A stretch of 64,000 nt of DNA from Cycloclasticus pugetii PS-1 (GTDB lineage: Bacteria; Pseudomonadota; Gammaproteobacteria; Methylococcales; Cycloclasticaceae). The stretch is from contig NZ_ARVU01000001.1 in the NCBI RefSeq assembly GCF_000384415.1, positions 1 through 64,000 on the forward strand. The letters are read 5' to 3'. The translations under genes and the position numbers were made by a program. Below the pieces are notes generated by a model. It did not search any database, was not told where the DNA came from, and saw only the letters and a program-made list of their open reading frames with translations. Positions 56,828 through 64,000 of this stretch are shown here, piece by piece; position 1 is the first letter of the stretch; every line of letters starts with the position of its first letter.

Positions 56828-58969
56828 ATGCACAAGTCAAATGCAAGTGGATGGGACATAGCAAAGCAAAAAGCTCGGCTAATAAAAGGAATGTTTGCTA
56901 TGGCATGTTGGGCTTCGATGTCAATGATGCCTGCGCAAGCAGCCATTCTGAAGGATATTCAATTTTCCGGTTTGCCTGGGAATAAAGTGCAGCTTGAACT
57001 ATCGTTGGATTCTGCGCCAGATCAGTTGAAAAGTTTTAGTACTGATAACCCAGCTAGAATAGCCATCGACCTTATGGGGGTAAGTAATGGTGTTGGTAAA
57101 ACAACTATTCCAATTAATATCGGTAAAGCCATCAGCGTTAGAGCGTTAGAGGCAGGTGGTAGAACACGAGTTGTGCTTAACCTTAATGATGCTGCGCCTT
57201 ATGCAACAAAAATAGAGGGGCAGAGTGTCTTTATAACGTTAGGTAATGTGACCAGTGCTCCTGTGATTAGCAGTCCTAGTGCAACAACAGCACCAGCAAA
57301 AGCGGCAGATAAATTAGTTAGTGCAGTGGATTTCAGGCGCGGTGAAGAAGGTGAAGGGCGTGTTTTAGTGAGCCTTACAAATACCTCTTCGGTTGTAGAT
57401 GTTAAGCAGGAAGGTGGTAAAGTCATTGTAGATATTAAAGACACTTCGCTACCCCCAGAGCTTGCTAATAGATTAGATGTATTAGATTTTGCAACACCTG
57501 TAAAAACTATTGATGTGATGCCATCTGGTAATGATACAAAGTTATCAATTGCAGCAATTGGCCACTACGAATTTTTGTCATATCAGATGGATGAATTGTT
57601 AACGGTTGAATTCAAACCATTAACAAAACAAGAGCAAGAAGAATTGGTAGCTGATAAATTTCCGTATACAGGTGAAAAGTTATCTCTAAACTTTCAAAGC
57701 ATAGAAGTTCGATCTGTATTGCAACTGCTTGCCGATTTCACAGATATGAATTTAGTGGCTAGTGATTCTGTCGGTGGCAGCGTGACTTTGCGATTGAATA
57801 ATGTTCCATGGGATCAGGCATTAGACATTATTCTTAAAAGCAAAGGTTTGGCGAAGCGGATTACGGGCAATGTGATGATGGTTGGCCCACAAGCAGAGGT
57901 CGCGGCTCAAGAGAAATTAGAGCTTGAAGCCAAAAAGCAAGTGGTGGAATTGTCGCCATTATTAACGGAGTTTTTTGAGGTTAGTTATGCCAAGGCTTCT
58001 GACTTGGTGACAATTTTAAAATCTACAGGCGGGCGTAGTGGAAATACTAATTCAAATACAAAGTTAATTTCCAATAGAGGTGGGGTTTCAGTTGACCAAA
58101 GAACTAATACTTTGTTGGTTCAAGAAACCGCTGAAAAATTGGTTGAAATTCGTAGAATTATTGAGCGTTTAGATCGCCCAGTGCGACAAGTGATGATTGA
58201 GTCGCGAATTGTGATTGCGAATGATGACTTTACACGTGACTTAGGTGTCAGGTTCGGTTTGTCTGGCATAACGGGTGGTGGCGTTGCTACAGGGGATTCA
58301 ACAACAGTCGTGGGTGGAGCATTAGAAAATGGAATAACGGTTGGAGCCGGAAATATTTTTGATGTTGGTGGCAGCGAAGGTTTGATGGTTGATTTGCCAG
58401 CGGCCAGTCCAGCGGGTGCGATACAGTTTATAATGGGTAAAATTGGAAGCTCTTTATTACAATTAGAACTGTCAGCGTTACAAACAGAAGCAAAAGGTGA
58501 AGTTATTTCAAGCCCCCGTGTTATTACGTCTGATCAAATTGAGGCTGAAATCAGTCAAGGTGTTGAAATTCCATTTCAAGAGGCATCCTCTTCAGGCGCT
58601 ACTTCAACGAGTTTTGAAGAGGCAGAGTTAAAGTTATCGGTGACGCCAAGAATTACACCAGATGACCGAATTAACTTAGAGTTAAATATAACGAAGGACT
58701 CGCCAGATTTCTCAAATGTTCAACCGGGTGGTGTGCCAATTAATACACAGGAAGTAGATACGACAGTACTGGTAAATAATGGCGATACAGTTGTCTTAGG
58801 GGGTATCTATGAGCGTTCGAAAGATCACAGTGTTCGTAAAGTTCCTTTCTTTGGAGATTTGCCAGGTGTTGGGGTGTTATTTAAGAAAGACTTTAAGCAA
58901 GATAATAACAGAGAGCTTTTATTCTTCATTACACCTAAAATATTAAAAGATAATTTAGCGGTTAATTAA
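56828..58969 (+). CDS. pilQ: Type IV pilus secretin PilQ
   Basis: PilQ forms the outer-membrane channel for the pilus. The ATG at 56828 follows AAGGG (56816-56820); in-frame starts at 56795 (TTG) and 56801 (ATG) are possible. A long signal peptide ends near MPAQA|AIL. Two AMIN domains that bind peptidoglycan, a secretin N-domain region (SLNFQSIEVRSVLQLLADF), NTLLVQETAEKLVEIRRII and the C-terminal secretin domain with VPFFGDLPGVGVLFK follow. About 713 residues, family length. A terminator follows. Confidence 0.95.
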   Translation: MHKSNASGWDIAKQKARLIKGMFAMACWASMSMMPAQAAILKDIQFSGLPGNKVQLELSLDSAPDQLKSFSTDNPARIAIDLMGVSNGVGKTTIPINIGKAISVRALEAGGRTRVVLNLNDAAPYATKIEGQSVFITLGNVTSAPVISSPSATTAPAKAADKLVSAVDFRRGEEGEGRVLVSLTNTSSVVDVKQEGGKVIVDIKDTSLPPELANRLDVLDFATPVKTIDVMPSGNDTKLSIAAIGHYEFLSYQMDELLTVEFKPLTKQEQEELVADKFPYTGEKLSLNFQSIEVRSVLQLLADFTDMNLVASDSVGGSVTLRLNNVPWDQALDIILKSKGLAKRITGNVMMVGPQAEVAAQEKLELEAKKQVVELSPLLTEFFEVSYAKASDLVTILKSTGGRSGNTNSNTKLISNRGGVSVDQRTNTLLVQETAEKLVEIRRIIERLDRPVRQVMIESRIVIANDDFTRDLGVRFGLSGITGGGVATGDSTTVVGGALENGITVGAGNIFDVGGSEGLMVDLPAASPAGAIQFIMGKIGSSLLQLELSALQTEAKGEVISSPRVITSDQIEAEISQGVEIPFQEASSSGATSTSFEEAELKLSVTPRITPDDRINLELNITKDSPDFSNVQPGGVPINTQEVDTTVLVNNGDTVVLGGIYERSKDHSVRKVPFFGDLPGVGVLFKKDFKQDNNRELLFFITPKILKDNLAVN

Positions 58970-58984
58970 AAACGATAGATTGAT

Positions 58985-59013
58985 AAAAAAACGGGGCTAA
59001 GCCCCGTTTTTTT
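58985..59013 (+). terminator. Terminator after pilQ
   Basis: ACGGGGC (58991-58997) pairs with GCCCCGT (59001-59007) over TAA, with flanking A residues and a T run to 59013. It ends the pilMNOPQ transcript before aroK. Confidence 0.93.
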
Positions 59014-59104
59014 ATGTGCTTGTACTTGTTGTAAGCAATACATTGCACGCGCTATGAAATGCTCGTGATATAGTTCTAGCAAATTTCAGAATAAGATAAA
59101 GTTC

Positions 59105-59623
59105 ATGCCAGAAAAAAATAATATCTATCTTGTGGGCCCAATGGCAGCCGGCAAATCAACGATTGGTAAACTGTTAGCGCGGCGTTTAAATAAAGCATTT
59201 TATGATACAGATGCAGAAATTATTAAATGTACAGGGGTAGAAATATCCTTAATTTTTGAGCTTGAAGGGGAAGAAGGTTTTAGGTCTAGAGAAACCGATA
59301 AACTTAAGTTACTGTCGGTATTGGATGGCGCTATCATTGCAACAGGTGGTGGTATTGTCTTAAGCGAAGAAAATCGTAAAGTGTTAACGGAAACAGGCTG
59401 GGTTATATACTTACAATGTTCTGTTGAGCAGCAGTTAAGCCGAACAAAATTTGATACAAAAAGGCCTTTATTGCAAATTGACAACCCACGGAAGAAGCTG
59501 GAAGAATTAATGCGACTTAGAGCGCCGATTTATGAATCAATTGCAGACATCGTTGTTAGCACAAACAAAACAAGTAGTAAGAAAGTAATCTTAAGTATTC
59601 TTGAGCAACTAAAGAAAAAATGA
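59105..59623 (+). CDS. aroK: Shikimate kinase
   Basis: AroK phosphorylates shikimate in aromatic amino acid synthesis. The 172-residue P-loop kinase has [18 protein letters not shown] at the N-terminus, where the usual GPMGAGKS carries an alanine; [16 protein letters not shown] and IATGGGIVL are shikimate and nucleotide sites. Its stop overlaps the aroB start (ATGA). Confidence 0.96.
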   Translation: MPEKNNIYLVGPMAAGKSTIGKLLARRLNKAFYDTDAEIIKCTGVEISLIFELEGEEGFRSRETDKLKLLSVLDGAIIATGGGIVLSEENRKVLTETGWVIYLQCSVEQQLSRTKFDTKRPLLQIDNPRKKLEELMRLRAPIYESIADIVVSTNKTSSKKVILSILEQLKKK

Positions 59624-60723
59624 ATAATAAATTAGAGATATTGAATGTTGACCTTGGTGATAGAAGCTACCCTATTTACATCGGTGAGGGTTTATTAACG
59701 CAGCCAGCATTCGTTGAAAAGCACATTGTCTCTAACCAAGTATTGATTGTCACGAATGAAACGATTGCACCAATGTATTTAAGCCAGTTGGTCGATCAGC
59801 TGCCAGTAGGTGTAGACGTTAGAACCGCTATTCTGCCAGATGGTGAACGGTTTAAAACGCTAGAGTACCTAAATAAAATATTTGATTCATTATTAGAAAA
59901 CACATGTAACCGGCAAGTCACATTGATCGCTTTGGGTGGTGGTGTGATTGGAGATATGACAGGCTTTGCAGCTGCAAGTTATCAAAGAGGAGTTGGTTTT
60001 ATTCAGCTCCCGACTACTTTGTTATCTCAGGTTGATTCCTCTGTGGGTGGAAAAACAGGGGTCAATCATCGTTTGGGTAAAAATATGATTGGGGCGTTTT
60101 ATCAGCCTAAAGCTGTTTTGATCGATACGACAGTGCTCTCAACATTGCCAGCCAAAGAACTAAGTGCCGGTTTGGCAGAAGTCATAAAATATGGTGCGAT
60201 AAATGATATGGATTTTTTTGTCTGGCTGGAAAAAAATATAGAGTATTTATTAGCACAAAAAGCGGACGCATTAATTTATGCAATTAAAAGATCGTGTGAG
60301 AAAAAAGCTGAGATCGTCGAGAAGGATGAGAAAGAGTCTGGAATACGCGCAACACTTAATTTTGGGCATACATTTGGGCACGCCATCGAGACTCATATGG
60401 GGTATGGTGAATGGTTACATGGCGAGGCGGTAGCCGCTGGAATGTGTTTAGCAGCAGAATTATCTGTGGAGTTGGGTTGGATGAGCTCTTATGAGGCTGT
60501 CCGGATAAAGGCCTTATGTATAAAAGCTAACTTGCCAGTAAAAGCACCTGAAGAAATGGACGGTGCCGATTTTATAAAGCATATGAAAGTCGATAAAAAG
60601 AACACCTCAGGTTCTATTCGACTAGTGCTGCTAAAAAACCTTGGTGAAGCCGTTATTTATGACTGCACTGATGAGTCGTTAATTAAAAAAGTGATTGACG
60701 GAAAAGACAGAGATGTCTCTTAA
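59620..60723 (+). CDS. aroB: 3-dehydroquinate synthase
   Basis: AroB makes dehydroquinate from DAHP with NAD and a divalent metal. The 367-residue protein has [56 protein letters not shown] and the metal ligands in [12 protein letters not shown] and [11 protein letters not shown]. It overlaps aroK by four bases and the damX-like gene by 11. Confidence 0.97.
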   Translation: MNNKLEILNVDLGDRSYPIYIGEGLLTQPAFVEKHIVSNQVLIVTNETIAPMYLSQLVDQLPVGVDVRTAILPDGERFKTLEYLNKIFDSLLENTCNRQVTLIALGGGVIGDMTGFAAASYQRGVGFIQLPTTLLSQVDSSVGGKTGVNHRLGKNMIGAFYQPKAVLIDTTVLSTLPAKELSAGLAEVIKYGAINDMDFFVWLEKNIEYLLAQKADALIYAIKRSCEKKAEIVEKDEKESGIRATLNFGHTFGHAIETHMGYGEWLHGEAVAAGMCLAAELSVELGWMSSYEAVRIKALCIKANLPVKAPEEMDGADFIKHMKVDKKNTSGSIRLVLLKNLGEAVIYDCTDESLIKKVIDGKDRDVS

Positions 60724-62152
60724 TCGCCTAAATGAAGAGGTGGGGCTGGAGGAGTTTTTCCCAGCAGAAAGGCAGCAGCGGCTTGATCTAATACTTCACC
60801 TTATTCCAAATACAAGGCAAGCTATTTTATTAAGAGGGCCAGAACAATCAGGGAAGTCTTTTTTTCTTAGGCAATTTGACAAACAAAGGGATAAGCGTTG
60901 GCAGTTTTGCTTAATACCAGCGAAATCGCTAATGGATACAACATCTCCATTGGAGGTATTAACTCAAGCTTTTGATGAATTGGAAGGCAATAACAAACAG
61001 CTTCTTGTGCGATTGGCAGCTGCGTCAAAAGCAGAAAAAAAAGTCATTATCTGTATTGAAGATACACATCAATTAGGCGAGGCGCAGTTCGATTTTTTGT
61101 TTAAATTGGCAGACAGCTATGATTGTTTGCAAGTTTTATTAAGCTCTGCGGATAATCTAGGAGAGGCCATTGAGTCGCGTTGCCAGTTGATTGACCTAGA
61201 GCCATTTACACAACGGCAGACAACAGAGTATGCGCGAAAGATAATACAAAAAAACAATCCAGGCCTGACTAATTTGGTAGGCCTAGATGAAGTGGTGTTA
61301 TTTATTGAAACAGGTGGTTTGCCAGGGCGAATAAATGATGTCTTAGCGCAAATGAGCACCTCAGCTATGGGGCATGAAAAGCCTACACTTGTGAAATCAG
61401 GATCCGTAATAGGGTTAATAGCACTAGCTATTTTATTGCTGGGTGTTTCAGTTTTTATCTTTTACCCTCAAGAAGAAAGTGAGGAAGTGCCTTCTACTGT
61501 TGTGCAGGCTCAGTCGGCAGGGCGGATACATAACCAAAAGCTAGAAACTCCAGCTAAAACAGCGATTACTGAGCAGCCAAGAGTAAGCGGCTTTAGCGAG
61601 ATAAAAGAGTTCAAAACGCCTTCTTCAATGTTAGACGCTCCTTTAGAGACGGCGAGTAAAACAAAGGTGAGTGGCCTGAGAAATACAGATGAAAAGGTAG
61701 GGGCCGTTAAGGTAGAGAGGAGCGTTAATACTCAAACGGTGGTTCTAGCTAACATCAAAGCAGAGGAGTCAGGTAGCGATAGCAAGGAGGTCGTATCTAT
61801 AAAAGAAAATAGTAATCCTAGCGCCAAAGCACCCGCAGCATTAACAGCTATTCAGTTGAATCACCAATGGCTTGAAAGTAGAGATAAAAAACATTTCACT
61901 TTGCAATTGTTGGGTGTGTCTACAGAAGAGTCTGCAAAAAAGTTTATTCTTAAACATAACACCCTTAAACCATTATATTTTTTTCAACATAAAAGAAATG
62001 CTGGGCAATGGTTTGTGGTCATCTATGGTGATTTTGAAAATAAAAAGCTAGCAGAAGAAAAAGCGAATAAGATGCCGGCTTCTTTGACGGCATTAAAACC
62101 TTGGGTTCGTACGTTTGACGCCGTTCAAAGAGATGTTCTAGTTAAAGAGTGA
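60713..62152 (+). CDS. AAA ATPase and SPOR domain protein, DamX-like
   Basis: DamX-like proteins bind septal peptidoglycan through a SPOR domain and take part in division. The ATG at 60713 overlaps the end of aroB; a TTG at 60695 is less likely. The 479-residue protein has an N-terminal AAA-type ATPase region ([28 protein letters not shown]; about 20-220), one membrane helix (about 227-247, [19 protein letters not shown]), a low-complexity periplasmic linker, and a C-terminal SPOR domain ([18 protein letters not shown]). The aroK-aroB-damX order is conserved. Confidence 0.9.
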   Translation: MSLNRLNEEVGLEEFFPAERQQRLDLILHLIPNTRQAILLRGPEQSGKSFFLRQFDKQRDKRWQFCLIPAKSLMDTTSPLEVLTQAFDELEGNNKQLLVRLAAASKAEKKVIICIEDTHQLGEAQFDFLFKLADSYDCLQVLLSSADNLGEAIESRCQLIDLEPFTQRQTTEYARKIIQKNNPGLTNLVGLDEVVLFIETGGLPGRINDVLAQMSTSAMGHEKPTLVKSGSVIGLIALAILLLGVSVFIFYPQEESEEVPSTVVQAQSAGRIHNQKLETPAKTAITEQPRVSGFSEIKEFKTPSSMLDAPLETASKTKVSGLRNTDEKVGAVKVERSVNTQTVVLANIKAEESGSDSKEVVSIKENSNPSAKAPAALTAIQLNHQWLESRDKKHFTLQLLGVSTEESAKKFILKHNTLKPLYFFQHKRNAGQWFVVIYGDFENKKLAEEKANKMPASLTALKPWVRTFDAVQRDVLVKE

Positions 62153-62241
62153 ACTAGGTGCTAAAAAGCTGACATTTAGTTAAGCGTGTGTCGCGTAGGT
62201 CTTGAGAGTGTGGTATTTGTTAATAGATATGCTCTTCAAAA

Positions 62242-62270
62242 TTGAAAATAATCTATCTGATTGGTATAAT
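62242..62270 (+). promoter_or_regulatory. Sigma-70 promoter of gltB
   Basis: TTGAAA (62242-62247) and a perfect TATAAT (62265-62270) are separated by exactly 17 bases. The predicted start, near 62277, leaves a leader of about 55 bases before the gltB GTG. No other element was seen in the gap 62153-62331. Confidence 0.8.
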
Positions 62271-62331
62271 TATTAGCCGACTTGCGTAAGTAAGTTGTCT
62301 ATTCAATAACTAAGCACATAAGGTTAACCGA

Positions 62332-64000
62332 GTGAAACATACCTCAATCCCTCAAGCGGGTTTATATGACCCTGCGTTTGAAAAAGACAGCTGCGGATTT
62401 GGACTCATTGCGCACATTGATAACAAACCGAGCCACTGGCTGATTAAGACGTCCATCGATTCGTTAGCTCGATTGACCCACCGTGGCGCCATCGCAGCAG
62501 ACGGCAAGTCAGGTGATGGCTGTGGTTTGCTCCTTAAAACGCCAGAAAAATTCTTTCGTGCAAAAGCACAAGAGCTTGGCGCGACACCGACTGAATTGTT
62601 CGCTGTTGGCATGGTCTTTTTAAGCCAAGATGCGTCTAAGGCTGAGCAAGCAAAACTAATCCTTAAAGAAGAAATAGAAAAAGAAGGGCTCACTGTTATT
62701 GCCTGGCGAACTGTGCCAACCAATACAGAAGCATGTGGTGAACAAGCCTTAGCAACATTGCCTTGTATTGAGCAGGTATTTGTCAATGCCAAAGAGGGAA
62801 TGAATAATGCAGCAATGGATTGTTGCCTATATATTGCAAGACGTCGTGCTGAAAAGCGGATAGAACAAAACGACGAGATGTTTTATGTGGCGAGTTTGGC
62901 TTCAAATGTCATTTCTTACAAAGGCTTGGTAATGCCAGAGTTTTTACCGGTTTTTTACCCAGACTTAAATAATCCAGAACTGGAAAGTTCACAATGTGTT
63001 TTCCATCAGCGATTTGCAACCAACACATTTCCACAATGGCGTCTAGCTCAACCGTTTAGGTTTCTGGCACATAATGGTGAAATTAATACTATTCGCGGTA
63101 ACAGAAGCTGGGCGCAAGCACGTAGCTATACGTTTGAAACGCCTTTAATACCTAATATGGATGATATTCGACCTTGGGTTTCGTCCGTAGGCTCAGACTC
63201 AAATAGTCTGGATAATATGGTGGATGGTCTGATTGCTGGCGGCATGGATATTTTCCGTGTTATGCGCCTGCTTGTCCCACCAGCATGGCAAAATGTTCAC
63301 ACTATGGATCCTGAACTGCGTGCTTTCTATGAATATTCATCGATGCATATGGAGCCTTGGGATGGCCCTGCAGCCATTGTGCTGACAGATGGTCGTCATG
63401 TAGCGTGTTGTCTCGATCGAAATGGCCTACGCCCTGCTCGTTATGTGATTACTAAGGACCGTCATATCACCCTGGCATCTGAGGTGGGCGTGTATGATTA
63501 TAAGCCAGAAGACGTTGTGCAAAAAGGTCGCTTAAAACCGGGCGAAATGTTAGCTGTGGATACAGAAAAAGGCGAACTGATTACACCGAAGGAAATTGAT
63601 GACCGTTTAAAGGCTCGTCAACCGTACAAAGCATGGTTAGCTGAGCACACTAAAAAACTATGTACAGAAAGAGATGATGATCCGCTGACTTTGGCGCCAT
63701 TAGATAAAGCAACTTTACAGGTGCATGAAAAACAGTACCAGTTGACTTTTGAAGAGCGAGATCAAGTACTTAAAGTGTTGGCAGAAGCAGGCCAAGAAGC
63801 AATTGGTTCAATGGGTGATGACATCCCCATGCCTGTTTTATCAACTAAAATTCGTAGCTTGTATGATTATTTTAGACAGCAGTTTGCACAAGTAACGAAC
63901 CCGCCTATTGACCCTTTGCGTGAGCAAGTGGTTATGTCATTGATGACAAGCTTTGGTCGGGAAAAAAATCTATTTGAAGAGTCGGCCGAACATGCGCACC
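62332..64000 (+). CDS. gltB: Glutamate synthase large subunit (partial, runs off the window)
   Basis: GltB makes glutamate from glutamine and 2-oxoglutarate (GOGAT), completing ammonia assimilation with GlnA. The GTG at 62332 gives MKHTSIPQAGLYDPAFEKDSCGFGLIAH; Cys21 is the glutaminase nucleophile exposed after propeptide removal. THRGAIAADGKSGDGCGLL, RFLAHNGEINTIRGN, SDSNSLDNMVDGL and CLDRNGLRPARYV are class II amidotransferase motifs. The frame stays open for 556 codons to the window end, about a third of the expected length of roughly 1,500 residues. Confidence 0.96.
   Translation, partial: MKHTSIPQAGLYDPAFEKDSCGFGLIAHIDNKPSHWLIKTSIDSLARLTHRGAIAADGKSGDGCGLLLKTPEKFFRAKAQELGATPTELFAVGMVFLSQDASKAEQAKLILKEEIEKEGLTVIAWRTVPTNTEACGEQALATLPCIEQVFVNAKEGMNNAAMDCCLYIARRRAEKRIEQNDEMFYVASLASNVISYKGLVMPEFLPVFYPDLNNPELESSQCVFHQRFATNTFPQWRLAQPFRFLAHNGEINTIRGNRSWAQARSYTFETPLIPNMDDIRPWVSSVGSDSNSLDNMVDGLIAGGMDIFRVMRLLVPPAWQNVHTMDPELRAFYEYSSMHMEPWDGPAAIVLTDGRHVACCLDRNGLRPARYVITKDRHITLASEVGVYDYKPEDVVQKGRLKPGEMLAVDTEKGELITPKEIDDRLKARQPYKAWLAEHTKKLCTERDDDPLTLAPLDKATLQVHEKQYQLTFEERDQVLKVLAEAGQEAIGSMGDDIPMPVLSTKIRSLYDYFRQQFAQVTNPPIDPLREQVVMSLMTSFGREKNLFEESAEHAH

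Noticed and set aside
60695-60712. TTG at 60695 as the DamX-like start
   Set aside because: The ATG at 60713 is a stronger start codon and gives the usual short overlap with aroB; the extra six residues show no family similarity.

Overview
The window is AT-rich, densely packed bacterial chromosome. Its gene content points to a gammaproteobacterium: dnaA-dnaN-recF-gyrB at one end, pilMNOPQ-aroK-aroB-damX-gltB at the other, and gpmI-envC-ctpA-yibQ, metX-metW and glnA-ntrB-ntrC blocks between. Low GC, a nitrogen-responsive urea locus and a siroheme sulfite reductase paired with DUF934 would fit a marine Thiotrichales/Piscirickettsiaceae-type organism (Cycloclasticus- or Methylophaga-like). That placement is inference from gene order and protein character. 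No rRNA, tRNA, CRISPR array, phage or insertion sequence was seen.

Layout. (1) 1-6.3 kb: origin-proximal block dnaA, dnaN, recF, gyrB, with three perfect DnaA boxes (one before dnaA, an inverted pair after it) and two parS-like palindromes inside recF. (2) 6.3-6.9 kb: a 650-base gap with three terminator-like hairpins and a sigma-54-type promoter. (3) 6.9-18.9 kb: one long co-directional locus of 14 genes for urea use: an outer-membrane porin, the urtABCDE urea ABC transporter and ureDABCEFG urease, plus a small His-rich membrane protein between ureE and ureF. (4) 19-23.3 kb, minus strand: glyQ, glyS, gmhB, plsC. (5) 23.5-25.9 kb: a PP-loop ATPase overlapping a TusA-like sulfur carrier, then a CDF cation transporter. 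(6) 26-30.8 kb: glnA, a DUF4124 protein, ntrB (glnL) and ntrC (glnG). (7) 30.8-34.5 kb: pyrD, trmL, gpsA, secB, a membrane rhodanese, and a YgaV/BigR-like ArsR gene interrupted by a stop codon. (8) 34.6-39.5 kb: gpmI, an EnvC-like protein, ctpA, a YibQ-like deacetylase. (9) 39.5-53.8 kb: an exported beta-propeller, sulfite reductase/DUF934, metX-metW, ampG, xthA, rpmE, an M48 lipoprotein, gltA, PBP1A. (10) 54-64 kb: type IV pilus assembly genes, shikimate genes, a DamX-like protein, and the first 556 codons of gltB, which runs off the window.

How it fits together. Nitrogen assimilation is the theme. GG-N10-GC sigma-54 promoters precede both the urea locus and glnA. Tandem NtrC-type sites precede glnA, an almost perfect NtrC site precedes ntrB, and ntrB/ntrC themselves are present. 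Urea would cross the outer membrane by the porin, enter by UrtABCDE, be split by urease, and the ammonia be captured by GlnA and GltB. The most unusual items are the paired parS-like sites in recF, the nonsense codon in the sulfide-sensor-like repressor, the mini HupE/UreJ-like protein in the urease operon, the PP-loop/TusA pair, and a palindrome in the rpmE leader. No wholly new multi-gene defence or mobile system was recognised; most of the window is conserved housekeeping DNA.
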